From the NCBI GenBank assembly GCA_963735055.1, contig CAVTJN010000009.1:1-64000 (forward strand): a stretch of DNA of 64,000 nucleotides. Reading direction: 5' to 3'. Each line of letters opens with the position of its first letter. Position 1 is the first letter of the stretch. The stretch comes from JBBITI01 sp963735055 (lineage in GTDB: Bacteria > Chloroflexota > Dehalococcoidia > Dehalococcoidales > UBA2162). Below are positions 10,432 through 20,644 of this stretch, piece after piece. The notes beneath the pieces were generated by a model. It had not been told where the DNA came from and ran no database searches. It worked only from the letters and a program-made list of their open reading frames with translations. Made by a program: the position numbers and the translations under genes.

Positions 10432-11289
10432 CTACTTGAGAGACGTTTCGATTCTTCTGAGGTTCTGAAGCCCCTTAACGGCCAGTTCTTCACCTGTGTC
10501 GGCGAACTTCCTCCAGATGGCGCAGAGTCGGTTCAATTCCTCAAATCCGGGATCGAATGATTCGATGACCAGCGGACCATCGTAGCCGACCTGTTTCAAG
10601 GCGGTGAAGAATTCTTTCCACGGCACCTGGCCGGTGCCGGGTATGCCCCGGTTGTTCTCGCACACATGGACATAGCCGAGGTACTCTTTTCCGCAGATCT
10701 GGACCGCTTCGTGAAAACTGAGCTCCTCGCGGATCATGTGAAATGAGTCGAGGTGCACTTTAATGTTGCCGGTGCCTACTTCCTTGCAGTATCTCACCGC
10801 ATCTTCCGCGATGTTGAGGAAGTGGCTTTCGAAGCGGTCGACCGGCTCCACGGCCAGGACAAGGTCGCTCTTGCCTTCTGCGTAGCGGGTCACCTCTTTC
10901 ATCCCTGCGACCGACCAGCCCCACTCCTCCACCGTCCGCGGTTTGCCGGACAGATAGCCCCATGAAGCGTAGATAACACCCCCCAGGATCTTCGACCCGA
11001 TCTCGTTGTTGATGTCGACCAGCAATTTCAGAGTGTCTACGCCATGTCGCCTGACCGCCGGTTTGGGGGATATCAGGTTGGCGTCGGCCGGCATACCGAT
11101 GGAGGTGACGACCTCGATGCCGACTTCTTTGACCTTGTTCTTGACGGCCTGCGTCGGAAACCGGTCCGGGTGGCTGATATTGATATCCATCACTGCAAAA
11201 CCGAGCGCCTTCGCCTTGTCGATAAGAGTCAAGTCCTTCTTCGTGAATTCCTCGGTCCAGATAAGCGAATCGACGCCGAACTTGAACAT
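10432..11289 (-). CDS. Sugar phosphate isomerase/epimerase (xylose-isomerase-like TIM barrel)
   Basis: 285-residue protein of the AP-endonuclease-2/xylose-isomerase-like fold. It opens MFKFGVDSLIWTEE and contains AVEPVDRFESHFLN, KVHLDSFHM, VHVCENNRGIPGTGQV and a C-terminal VIESFDPG, which supply the Glu, Asp, His and Glu metal ligands of the family (tagatose/psicose 3-epimerase-like). The ATG at 11289 has a strong GGAGGAGGG upstream. It appears fused to the upstream isomerase only because that gene has lost one base near its end. The exact sugar is unknown. Confidence 0.85.
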   Translation of the reverse strand: MFKFGVDSLIWTEEFTKKDLTLIDKAKALGFAVMDINISHPDRFPTQAVKNKVKEVGIEVVTSIGMPADANLISPKPAVRRHGVDTLKLLVDINNEIGSKILGGVIYASWGYLSGKPRTVEEWGWSVAGMKEVTRYAEGKSDLVLAVEPVDRFESHFLNIAEDAVRYCKEVGTGNIKVHLDSFHMIREELSFHEAVQICGKEYLGYVHVCENNRGIPGTGQVPWKEFFTALKQVGYDGPLVIESFDPGFEELNRLCAIWRKFADTGEELAVKGLQNLRRIETSLK

Positions 11290-11314
11290 CTTCCCTCCTC
11301 CACTGTCGGGCGTA

Positions 11315-12710
11315 CTAGACCTCGACAGTCTCGATTCCCAGGTGGTCGCAAGCATCACAATGGCGCGGGAATAGTCACCGTGAATCAGGCTGGCATGGTG
11401 AACGAACCCCTCCTCGACCAGCGTAGAATACAGCATATCGAGGTCCGGCACCCTTACCCAGGACCAGGAACCACGCAGTGTCTGGTTGGACTTGACCGCC
11501 TCCCCATTGGTGACCAGCATCTTGAATTCACCGTCATGTTCCTGGAGCCGGCACAGCGTCACGACGCCGGGCTTCAGCTGGAACTCACCCGTCCCCCGGG
11601 AACGTTCCAGGCCGAGAGACTCGCCGAGAATGCTGTGGTAACTGACTTTCACACCGCCGCCGCCACACAGCGAGGGCGGCGCATTTCCGCAGTGCCAGGC
11701 CAGGAACGTGTTCGGCTCTTCCTGGTGTTGTATCGTCCAGTCTATGAAATGCGGGACGGTCTTGCCGAGCGAAGCCAGGTACTGCACCAGCATGGTGAGG
11801 GCCCCGTAAATATCTACCTCGCACGAGGTCATGATGCCCTGGTCGGTCAGACGCCCCATCGCATAGCAGGGGGACATTCCGTAGACCGACTGCATCGCCG
11901 TCCAGCACTGAACGCCCATGGCGGACAGGCGCTTTTCCCTGGCGAATGCGGTGAGCGCGTATTCCAGCCCGGCAATCTTCCCGATGGTGGTTGTATCGAT
12001 CGCCGAAAGATCGGCCTGAGCTTTCATCTTGCGCACGATCTTCCTGATCTCCGGCAAGGCCTCAGGTGAACCGGCCCGGCTCATGATATCCGCCAGGTCT
12101 ATCGGCACCACTCTCTGCCCGAAATTCTCTCGTCAGCGCGTCCTCGCTGAAAATACAGGTCTCGAAACGCTCCGGGCGGGGACCGACCAGCCCGATCCGC
12201 GCCCCGGTAAATCCGCGGGCGACGGCACACACCCGGACAAAGTTGCCGACCTCATCCAGGAAATCCCGTTGCTCAGGAAAGACTACGCCCGGCAAACATG
12301 AACGGGATATGCCGGCGGTGCAGGCCGGAAGATATGGAGAGAGTGCCGCAAAACGAGTCCGACCGGCGGTTACCATCGGCCGTGAACGGGCCTTCCTTCG
12401 TGCCGAACAGAAGAATAGGGAGATCGCTGAAGGCAGACGCAACCGAAAGCGCCGACACCTCGTCGCCAAAGGTCATGGTCCCGATCATCAGGCCGTCAAT
12501 GTCATTTTCCCGGAACAGCGCAATGGCATTCTCGGCCTCAAGGTCGTCACGCACACATCCACCCCGGGTGAGCTGTGCATCCGGGACAACGATCTCCAGC
12601 ATCTTGTTCTGCGAAAACGCTTTCAGGCACTGCTCCCGCATTGTCTCCGCCCAGTTCTGATCAAATGGTTCGCGATGGGCTGGCACAAAGCCGATCCTCA
12701 GTCTTTCCAT
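11315..12710 (-). CDS. L-fucose/L-arabinose isomerase-like protein, frame broken three times
   Basis: About 465 residues when joined, related to the FucI/AraA isomerase superfamily. It runs from MERLRIGFVPAHREPFDQNW through FAG-VVFPEQRDFL and GLVGPRPERFETCIF to SCEVDIYGALTM and ends LGIETVEV. The frame changes at about 12290 (extra C), 12125 (extra C) and 11345 (one base missing). With the last corrected the protein stops at 11315, just before the Shine-Dalgarno of the TIM-barrel gene. The start at 12710 has GGAG upstream. Likely interconverts an aldose and a ketose in this pentose cluster; which one is not known. Confidence 0.75.
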
Positions 12711-12918
12711 CCAGTCGCTCTCCTTCCGGCCGATTGACGTTCTATGTCGGAATCGTACGCACGCAGCGTCCGGCGCCACAAATATACAGCAGCCGCGACA
12801 GTGCATTCAAATGGCATTCAGAGCCACGGGCTTTACCCGGGGGCAGCGGCCGTGCTATTCTTTCGCTACTCCTTCGCACCGGCATGCAGCAGTCGGCCGC
12901 CAACCAGGGAGGTGAGTG

Positions 12919-14398
12919 ATGAACCGCATCGTCATAGACCCCGATCGAAGTGCTGGCGAGATCGACCGCAATATTTTCGGTGGCTTTGCCGAGCACTTGG
13001 GACGATGCATATACGGAGGTATCTTCGAGCCGGGCTCATCCCTTTCGGACGGCCAGGGTTACCGCACTGACGTTCTGACGGTACTGAAACGGCTTAGGAT
13101 GCCGGTGATCCGCTATCCCGGCGGCAACTTCGTTTCCGGGTACCGTTGGCGGGACGGGGTTGGACCGATCGCCGAACGGCAGGCCCGCACCGACTTGGCA
13201 TGGCATGATATCGAGACGAACCGTTTCGGCACCAATGAGTTCATCACCTTCTGCCGGAGGCTCAACTCGGAACCTTACCTGGTAGCGAATTGCGGCGACG
13301 GTGACATGCGTGAAGCCCGAGATTGGGTGGAGTACTGTAACGGCACAGGGGACTCCGCTCTGGTGAGACTGCGGCGTGAGCACGGCTTTCCGGAACCGCA
13401 CCGCGTCAAGTACTGGGGCATAGGGAACGAGGTGGACGGTCACTGGCAGATCGGCTACAAGACTCCTCAAGAGTATGCACGCGCCTTCACTGAATTCGGC
13501 AAGGTCATGAAGTGGGTTGACCCGGACATCAAACTGGTTGCCTCGGCCGTGTCCTATTGGGAGGGTGACTTCGTCGAACGTACGCAACTGTTGCTCGAAC
13601 AGGCCCCGGACCTGATCGACTACCTTTCCCTGCACTGGTACGTCGGCAATCCAGACAATGATTTTGCCAAATACATGGCTGTGTCAGAACTGCTGGAAGA
13701 ACGGCTGGCCTCCTACGAAGGGCTGGTGCGGGCGCTCAGGCTGCAGAAACGGATCACCCGACCCATTGCTCTCGCCGTCGACGAGTGGAATGTCTGGTAT
13801 CGTACCCATCCCCGCTTTGGAGGCCTCCCCAGGGAAACCAGGCTGGAAGAAATCTACAATCTGGAAGACGCCCTCGTCACCGCCCTGCAGCTCAATGCTT
13901 TCATCCGCCATTCCTCGTCCGTCAAAATGGCTAACATTGCCCAGATAGTGAATGTCATCGCCCCTGTCTTCACCCGGCCGGATGGCCTCGTCCTGCAGAC
14001 CATCTTCTTTCCATTTGAGGTGTACGCCAACACCTGCGGAAACCGGGCGCTGGACGTCTGGTGGGAGGGGGACACCTTCTCCGGCGGCGTCTATTCCGGT
14101 GTCCGCACTCTGGATGTCTCAGCCACCGTGGACGAGGCTAAGAAAGAGCTGGCGGTGTTCGTGGTCAACCGCAGTCCCTCTCAAGAAATACAGACGGCGC
14201 TGCAACTGACGAGGGGGGAATTCAAAGGGAAGGTCATTGTTCGGACTGTCAACGGACCGGACATAAAGTCAGAGAACACCTTTGCGGCGCCGCACAATGT
14301 GAGCACCAGAGAAACCACCGCGAGCGCCCGGGGCCGCACGTTGAGCTACGTTGTTCGAGCCACATTCGGTGACTGCTCTATTGTGCGAGATATCGTAG
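12919..14398 (+). CDS. GH51 alpha-L-arabinofuranosidase, one frame change near the C-terminus
   Basis: Glycoside hydrolase family 51 enzyme of about 493 residues. FGGFAEHLGRCIYGG is the family opening, RYPGGNFVSGYRW follows, KYWGIGNEVDGHW carries the acid/base Glu and LAVDEWNVWY the nucleophile Glu. After LSYV one extra G near 14356 throws the frame; removing it gives FEPHSVTALLCEIS and a stop at 14398, the usual GH51 length. The ATG follows GGGAGGTGAGTG. No signal peptide is present, so it removes arabinose from oligosaccharides in the cytoplasm. It is divergent from the isomerase gene, with a 208-nt shared upstream region. Confidence 0.88.
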
Positions 14399-14641
14399 CT
14401 TGCATCGCGGGGGGGCCAGAATCCCCGGTCTGGCCTTCGTCAGGCTCCGCTGGCACCGGCAGGGAAAAGGGCAGCGTACAATGTATTCGGTCAATCGTTG
14501 TCGGACCCTCATGGAGAGACGGCGCCCCTCTGGCCGCCACAATAAACGCATGAAGCCCTCATGTTGTTCCGCCGACAGGGGTGATTTCAGGACTGCCGCT
14601 GTCTTTGTCTTTCGGGAGCACGTCTGGGGAGACCGTTCGAG

Positions 14642-15085
14642 ATGCTAGAGGTGTTCTTCTTTGTCCTCGGACTGGTGAACAGCGTATCCTTGATCTTCAT
14701 CTTCCTGATCCGGAAGCGGAGACTGGCTTTCCTTCAGCGAATTGGGTGGGCGTACCTGCTGTTGGCGATTCCAGCGGCTTACGGAATCTTCCTGGTCTCA
14801 TATGAACAGAAGACAGTTCGATATGGAATATTTCTGGCGATCTTCCTGGCCTTCTTACTGCTTGAATGGCTGTTTGACCATGTTCTCAAAGTCAATTTTC
14901 GTGAGAACTGGAAGAGTAACTGGAAATTAATGGTGCCATACCTGGCCCTGTACTACGCGATGAACTATGGATTTGTGGTGATGCCGTGGAAGACATCCGT
15001 ACTGTGGGGTGTCATTATGCTCGGCCTCTTTGTCATCCAGATAGTCGCCAACCTGGCAAGTCATCCCAAGAGCGTAGGTCGCTGA
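14642..15085 (+). CDS. Four-helix membrane protein, unknown
   Basis: 147 residues, mostly hydrophobic, with four predicted helices (about 4-22, 34-52, 60-80 and 95-130). It begins MLEVFFFVLGLVNSV. I recognise no family. The 243-nt gap upstream, after the GH51 gene, holds only a weak hairpin at 14414-14435. No clear Shine-Dalgarno sequence precedes the ATG, so the exact start is uncertain. Confidence 0.55.
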   Translation: MLEVFFFVLGLVNSVSLIFIFLIRKRRLAFLQRIGWAYLLLAIPAAYGIFLVSYEQKTVRYGIFLAIFLAFLLLEWLFDHVLKVNFRENWKSNWKLMVPYLALYYAMNYGFVVMPWKTSVLWGVIMLGLFVIQIVANLASHPKSVGR

Positions 15086-15237
15086 TTCCTCAGTTCGCGA
15101 CGAAGTGTTGAGTGGCCAGGTCCGCTAGATCGCCCCGGACCCAACCGCGGTAAGATCGAAAAGCGCTGCCTTGCACACTTCATGGGATCGAATCCTGCTA
15201 GAATAATGGGAGACTGATAGTGCGAGGGGCACGATGT

Positions 15238-16197
15238 ATGGAAGAAAATGAGCAAGAATCGAACTGCAAGGCCGACATCCAGGCGTGGCGTAATCACCGG
15301 GAAGAAATTCCCGCAATCGTTTCGAGCCTCGTCGCAAGCTGCAAGCGTGACGACTGCTTTGACAACATCGGGCCGGAGCCGATCCCGTCTAAGGACGAAA
15401 TAGTCGGGATCTTGCGGCAGCTTCAGAGCGTTCTCTTTCCGGGGTACTTCACCACGGCCCGTCTTGATCCGACCAACTTGCCGTACTACCTGGGACAGGA
15501 AACCACCTCCATTTTCGACGCTCTGTCTCATCAAATCGCGCTGTGCATGAGGCACGAATGTACCAGGCACAATCTGCCTTGTAAGCATTGCGACGAGCGG
15601 GGCAGCGAAGAGGCGATAAGGTTCATCAAGGAACTGCCGGCCCTTCGGACGCTTCTGGGAAAGGACGTCCGCGCCGCTCTCGAGGGTGATCCAGCGGCCA
15701 AGAGCTATGACGAAATAGTATTTTGCTATCCTGGTCTTCTCGCGGTGACGGTCTATCGAATGGCCCACCAACTCCATCGACAGGGGGTTCCGTTGATGCC
15801 TCGAATTATGTGCGAACATGCGCACGGGCTTACCGGTATCGATATCCATCCCGGAGCCCGCATTGGGGAGAGTTTCTTCATCGATCACGGCGTTGGCGTG
15901 GTCATCGGAGAGACCACCGAGATCGGCAATCGGGTTAGAATATACCAGGGCGTTACTCTCGGGGCACTGTCACTATCAAGGGAAGAGGTGGAGCGACTTC
16001 GTGGCCAAAAACGCCACCCCACGATCGAGGATGACGTAATAATATACTCCGGGGCCACCATTCTCGGTGGGGAGACCGTCATCGGCGCCAACTCCGTCAT
16101 CGGCGGTAATGTCTGGCTGACAGAGTCAGTGCCTCAGGGAACCAGAGTCTTCATCAAGAAGCCGGAACTCATACTTAAGAACGGCTCTGGTAGCTGA
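15238..16197 (+). CDS. cysE: Serine O-acetyltransferase
   Basis: About 319 residues: an N-terminal helical domain, then left-handed beta-helix repeats (HPGARIGESFFIDHGVGVVIGETTEIGN and VIYSGATILGGETVIGANSVIGG). The DHG...VIGET block is the signature of serine acetyltransferase, which makes O-acetylserine from serine and acetyl-CoA for cysteine synthesis. The long N-terminus with two CxxC-like cysteine groups (MRHECTRHNLPCKHC, about residues 103-117) matches the longer EpsC/CysE form. GAGGGG lies 8 nt before the ATG at 15238; an upstream GTG at 15220 is possible. No cysteine synthase gene is adjacent. Confidence 0.88.
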   Translation: MEENEQESNCKADIQAWRNHREEIPAIVSSLVASCKRDDCFDNIGPEPIPSKDEIVGILRQLQSVLFPGYFTTARLDPTNLPYYLGQETTSIFDALSHQIALCMRHECTRHNLPCKHCDERGSEEAIRFIKELPALRTLLGKDVRAALEGDPAAKSYDEIVFCYPGLLAVTVYRMAHQLHRQGVPLMPRIMCEHAHGLTGIDIHPGARIGESFFIDHGVGVVIGETTEIGNRVRIYQGVTLGALSLSREEVERLRGQKRHPTIEDDVIIYSGATILGGETVIGANSVIGGNVWLTESVPQGTRVFIKKPELILKNGSGS

Positions 16198-16266
16198 CAC
16201 CTCGGAGCCAAGAGCGAAATGCCGGTGTCAGTCAACGTCGCAGGTACCGAGCTGCAGTAGGAGTCT

Positions 16267-17151
16267 ATGAGCAAACTGAGGACACTAATCTTCTTTGGAG
16301 CACACCCGGATGATGAGAGTTTCGGCGTTGGCGCTACCCTGGCACAATATGCCGCTTCCGGTGTCAAAGTCTATTGCGTCTGTTCAACGGGCGGGGAGGC
16401 AGGGACCGTCAGCCCTGTACATATGAGAGGATACGGCAGTATTGCCGAACTGCGCGCGGCCGAACTCAGTTGTGCAGTGAAAGAACTGGGCGCGGCGGGC
16501 TTGATCTACCTTGGATACCGTGATTCCGGAATGCGCGGATCTGAAGAGAATAAGCACCCGAATTGCCTGGCTGCGGCTCCCCCTGAGGAGGTGGTCGGTC
16601 GAATAGTGAAGATCATCCGGGAGGTCAAGCCGGACGTCGTAATAACCCACGACCCGAGTACGGACTATGGTCACCCCGACCACATTGCCACCCACAAGGC
16701 AACTGTACAGGCATTCCAGGCCGCGGGCGATCCACTGCAATACCCGGCCAACGGTCCCGTATTCCAACCCGGCAAGCTGTACTTTGGAGTACGTCCTCAC
16801 GGGACCATGAGAATAATGGTGAAACTGATGCCACTTTACGGTCAAAACCCCCGCCGTTTCGGACGCAACAAGGATATCGACCTGACCAGGATGGTGGGAG
16901 TGGATTATCCCGTCAATGCCGTCATTCGCCTCTCGAAACAGGCGGTCGAAACCCGGCAGAGGGCCGCCGCCTGTCACGCCAGCCAGGGTGGCGGCCGGTT
17001 TCGGGCAGGTCCGTTCAGGATTCTCCGGATTGTTGAAAAGCTCCGGGGCCCACGCGACTTCTTCACGCGGGTCTACCCCCTCCCGGCTCCCCGCCGCCCC
17101 GAAAAGGACCTGTTTGACGGAGTGCGGCCGGCAACGGCGGATCACTCCTGA
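16267..17151 (+). CDS. PIG-L family deacetylase
   Basis: 294-residue LmbE/PIG-L-type zinc hydrolase. The N-terminal AHPDDESFGVGATLA holds the metal-binding His-Pro-Asp-Asp motif and DYGHPDHIATHKA supplies the third ligand. The family removes N-acetyl groups from amino sugars such as GlcNAc-malate or GlcNAc-inositol in thiol biosynthesis; cysE next door makes a low-molecular-weight thiol role attractive, but this is inference. The last dozen codons lie in one unit of a 34-bp tandem duplication, so the original C-terminus may have been different. Confidence 0.85.
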   Translation: MSKLRTLIFFGAHPDDESFGVGATLAQYAASGVKVYCVCSTGGEAGTVSPVHMRGYGSIAELRAAELSCAVKELGAAGLIYLGYRDSGMRGSEENKHPNCLAAAPPEEVVGRIVKIIREVKPDVVITHDPSTDYGHPDHIATHKATVQAFQAAGDPLQYPANGPVFQPGKLYFGVRPHGTMRIMVKLMPLYGQNPRRFGRNKDIDLTRMVGVDYPVNAVIRLSKQAVETRQRAAACHASQGGGRFRAGPFRILRIVEKLRGPRDFFTRVYPLPAPRRPEKDLFDGVRPATADHS

Positions 17152-17186
17152 AGGAGTGCGGCCGGCAACGGCGGATCTCTCGTGAA
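17119..17186 (+). repeat. 34-bp tandem duplication across the PIG-L stop codon
   Basis: Two adjacent 34-bp units (17119-17152 and 17153-17186) both begin GGAGTGCGGCCGGCAACG. They differ at two positions near the end (ATCACTCCTGAA against ATCTCTCGTGAA). The first unit contains the stop codon of the deacetylase gene. The repeat is seen directly in the sequence. Confidence 0.9.
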
Positions 17187-17280
17187 GGGCGTTCGCCCGC
17201 TGGGTCAGGTGCACTGCTAGGCCATCCCTTGATACACGGGACTATTCGGCCAGCAATCTCGCCGCAAGACGAGGTGAAAT

Positions 17281-18138
17281 TTGACAACAATAGACTTGAA
17301 TAAATGTACAAAATGCGGCGCCTGCGTCGAGGAATGCCCAAGCTACACTATCGCATCACAAGAGGACCGCACACCCTGGGTCAGATACGCTGAGAACTGC
17401 ATTGGCTGCGGCCATTGCGTCGCCGTCTGCCGGCAGGGGCGGTATCCGGCGTTCGGGCTTCCCGACAGCGAGTTCACGCCGGTAACCCGAGACCTGCCGG
17501 CCGAGGCCGTCAGGGGCGTCCTCTTGTTCGCGAAGATCGATAAGGAAGTTCCAGGACCGCCCCGTTCCACGTGAAGCCCTCGAAGAACTACTCAACTGCG
17601 GGGCCCGCGCCGGAAGTGCTTCCAACGAGCAGTCAGAGAACTTCATCGTGATTGAGGACAAGAGAGTCCTTGAGGCGCTCGCCGATCTGGTAATCGACCG
17701 AATGTGGAACAGCGGTCTGAAATATGCCGGCAACAGCGTCGGTCGCATGGTGATCAGAGCTATGTACGGGAATGAATTCGCCAAACAAGTGGAGCATTAC
17801 TACAGGACCTTCAAACTGAGGAAACAGACCGGTGATCCAATCAGGGTGTTGTGGAACGCTCCCACGCTGATACTGGTAACCGGCCTGAGGAAGAATGCTC
17901 TTACCTTCACCAACGCCGCATTGGCGGCAAGAAACATCGAAATCATGGCGCTGACGATGGGCCTTGGCACTTGTTGGGCCGGTTTCCTTGTCGTCACAGC
18001 GGCCCGCAGCAGAAGATCGCTGAGTTTCTGCACCTGCCTGCCGAGCGTAACGTCTTCGGGGCCCTCATGGTTGGCTATCCGAAGTATCACTACAAGAAGA
18101 CTGTACCGCCCAGGCTACGGACCGTGGAGTGGGTGTAA
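17281..18138 (+). CDS. Ferredoxin-nitroreductase fusion, frame broken twice
   Basis: Two 4Fe-4S motifs at the N-terminus (CTKCGACVEECP and CIGCGHCVAVCRQG, residues 8-50) are followed by a nitroreductase domain (RRSIRKFQDRPVPREALEELL, then AGSASNEQSENFIVIED). This is a known fusion type that passes electrons from ferredoxin clusters to FMN. The frame changes near 17525 (before RRSIRKF) and near 17995 (after TCWAGFLVV, before QQKIAEFLHL). The protein starts with TTG, supported by GAGGTGA 5 nt upstream. It precedes other iron-sulfur genes on the same strand. Confidence 0.82.
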
Positions 18139-18284
18139 AGAAAGTGGACCATCAGACCGCGCCAAGCTTTCTCATCGTGGGCGCCAATTGTCGGTTCACT
18201 TAGTGGGCCCGGTCGAGGGGCGGAAGATATCGGTACTGATGGAGTCTGACGGCCGTCCAATATGAGCTATCTGGGGAGGACAAA

Positions 18285-19385
18285 ATGGACCCTGAGGATC
18301 AAGTGTACCGCGACTTGCAGAAACACCTGGATGAATCACCGATCGGATTCGCAGCCACGGAGTCAGGAGCCGAAATCCGCCTTCTAGAACACCTGCTCAC
18401 GCCGGAAGAAGCCGGCATCTGCCTGCAGCTTTCCAACTTCCACCGGGAGCCTGTTGAGACTATCCATGAGCGCGTCACCAGGAGCGGGATGCGCCTATCA
18501 ATTGAGGGATTGCAGGAGATCCTGGACGAGATGGTCCGAAAAGGTACCATTCTAGTCTACAGTGAAGGTCACCAAGAAAGGCGCTATATGAACGTTGGGG
18601 TGTCCGCCGGAGGAATGATCGACTTCCAGGTCAACCGGCTGACTCAAGATCTGGTGGACGACCTCGATAGATACCATGAAGAGAGCTTCGCCAACAGAAC
18701 CCCACGGGGCGGCCGGCCGAAGGTTCCCCAACTCCGTACCATCCCGGTTGAACGGAGCGTACCGCTTCCCGACAAGCACATTTTCGGTCGCTACGACGAT
18801 GTCAGAAGACTCGTCGAGCAGTCTCCCGGTCCTTTTTCGGTGACCAACTGCCTTTGCCGGCAGATGAAGGATCTGCGGGGCCAACCGTGCAAGCACTCCG
18901 ACATTCGCGAGACCTGCTTGCAGATCGGTCCCGACCACGCCAGGCAGTATGTAGAAATGGGCATTTCCCGGTTCATCACCAGGGATGAGGTCTTTGGCGT
19001 GCTGGACCGGGCGATGGAAGCGGGGTTCATCTTGCAGCCGGAGAATTCGCAGCATCCGGAGAATATCTGCTGTTGCTGTGGGGACTGCTGCGGCCCGCTC
19101 AGCGCGGCGAGAAGATCTCCCCGTCCGGCTGATTTCTACGCGACCAACTACTATTGCGAAGTGGATCACGGACTCTGCGCCGGTTGCGGGCTTTGCATCG
19201 GACGGTGCCAGCTTGAGGCCAGGGTCATGGTTGACGGTGTATCCACCATCGACCTTGACCGCTGCATCGGCTGTGGCAACTGCGTGGCAACCTGCCAATC
19301 TGGGGCCAGCCGGCTGGCGAAGAAGACACCAGAACTGGTCCCGCCCGAGGACAAGGAAGACTTCCTGAAAATAGCGTCCCGATGA
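18285..19385 (+). CDS. 4Fe-4S binding protein with N-terminal winged-helix-like region
   Basis: 366 residues. The first 100 (PEEAGICLQLSNFHREPVETI..., LQEILDEMVRKGTI) look like a helical or winged-helix segment. The middle contains NCLCRQMKDLRGQPCKHSD and ICCCCGDCCGP, and the C-terminus has two ferredoxin motifs (CAGCGLCIGRCQLEA and CIGCGNCVATCQSGA, about 306-350). Proteins of this layout occur in many anaerobes as 4Fe-4S binding proteins of unknown partner. GGGGAGG precedes the ATG. It probably shuttles electrons for its nitroreductase and QueG-like neighbours. Confidence 0.8.
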   Translation: MDPEDQVYRDLQKHLDESPIGFAATESGAEIRLLEHLLTPEEAGICLQLSNFHREPVETIHERVTRSGMRLSIEGLQEILDEMVRKGTILVYSEGHQERRYMNVGVSAGGMIDFQVNRLTQDLVDDLDRYHEESFANRTPRGGRPKVPQLRTIPVERSVPLPDKHIFGRYDDVRRLVEQSPGPFSVTNCLCRQMKDLRGQPCKHSDIRETCLQIGPDHARQYVEMGISRFITRDEVFGVLDRAMEAGFILQPENSQHPENICCCCGDCCGPLSAARRSPRPADFYATNYYCEVDHGLCAGCGLCIGRCQLEARVMVDGVSTIDLDRCIGCGNCVATCQSGASRLAKKTPELVPPEDKEDFLKIASR

Positions 19386-19600
19386 CCGGTACGTCCCGCA
19401 GGGGCGGAAGGGCGGAGGATTTATCTTGAGCCCGGCGCGGCACTGACACGCGCACCAGGCCGCAAAGAATGGCGCCGGGTGGAGAGACTCCGCCGGCGCA
19501 CCTGCACAAAGCCAGGTTGTATGACGGCCACCCGGGCAAGTTGTGTTGGGTTCCGTCAACGCCTAAAATAGGAAGCCAGACGGAATACGGGAGGGCCCAA

Positions 19601-20506
19601 ATGGGATCTGCCGAAGAAGCAAAAAGAGCTTTGGAGACTGACCAGTCGGAGTTCATTGAGCAGAATATCCGGGAGTGTGTAGCGCACAAGCCCCGACAAC
19701 CGACTGTCATTTGTGGGTGAGTACGTGATGTGGGACGACCCGCTCGTGGGTTTCGCCGATGTCGATGATCCCATCTTCACCGAGTACAAGACCATTATCT
19801 CCCCGGAGCACCTCACGCCACGTGAGGCACTGGCTAAGGCCTGTGATAAAGCCCCCGGGGAATTGCCCGCCAGGCTTTCGGTTATAAGCTACATACTGCC
19901 CGCGGTAGAAGAGACCCGAAGGTCAAATCGGGCCGAATCAAGGGTCCCCAGTCGGCTCTGGTCCATACCCGCTGGTATGGGGAGAAGTTCAATGACAAGT
20001 TGCGGGCCCACCTCGTCGCACTGCTCACGGGTATGGGGTACCTGGCCACCGCGCCATTCTCGCAGCCCTACTTCAAGACGTACAGTAACGAAAAAGGACC
20101 TTACTCCAATTGGTCGGAACGGCATGTGGCCTATGCTGCCGGCCTTGGGACCTTCAGCCTCTCGGATGGCCTCATCACTGACCGTGGTGTCGCCATCCGC
20201 TGCGGCAGTGTGGTCACCAGTCTGGCGCTGCCAGCCCGACCCAGGACGGCTGCCGGTCCCTACTCCAACTGTCTGTTCTACGCAGGGGTCAACTGTCGAG
20301 CCTGCATTGATCGATGCCCTGCCGGCGCCATAAGTGAGAACGGCCATGACAAGAACAAGTGTCAGCAGTATCTGCATGACATCGGCTATTCTGGCCAGGG
20401 TACGTACGACAACGAGAAGAGCGTGTCTGGCTGTGGATTGTGTCAGACGAAGGTCCCCTGTGAATTCCGGAATCCGGTGAGTAGACTGAGTCGCGGCAGG
20501 GGATGA
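19601..20506 (+). CDS. Epoxyqueuosine-reductase-like 4Fe-4S protein, frame broken twice
   Basis: About 301 residues joined: MGSAEEAKRALETDQSEFIEQ, then NRLSFVGEYVMWDDPLVGFADVDDPI, then WYGEKFNDKLRAHL and the diagnostic GPYSNWSERHVAYAAGLGTFSLSDGLIT. Near the C-terminus are CRACIDRCPAGAI and CGLCQTKVPCEF, two cluster motifs. This matches QueG-related proteins of anaerobes, which share their fold with reductive dehalogenases but lack the Tat signal. One extra C near 19691 and a change near 19920 break the frame. The exact substrate is unknown; true queuosine synthesis is not implied. Confidence 0.75.
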
Positions 20507-20644
20507 CCCTGTGAATACGCACAAGGCGAACGGGAAACCCGAAGTGCAATGGCGAGGCCTGATCACAGGGTTCCCGGATTGCGGCGTTGCGCCGGGATCA
20601 CCGCGACGGAACAGGATTCAAAGACGGATTGTAGTGGTTCGCTG

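Noticed and set aside
10432..12111. A 559-residue bifunctional isomerase-epimerase fusion
   Set aside because: The fusion frame passes through unconserved residues. Allowing one missing base near 11345 gives a normal end (LGIETVEV and stop at 11315), followed by a strong Shine-Dalgarno and ATG for the second protein.
19601..20506. Reductive dehalogenase RdhA
   Set aside because: There is no Tat signal and no RdhB anchor, and the SNWSERHVAYAAGLG region fits QueG-related cytoplasmic proteins better.
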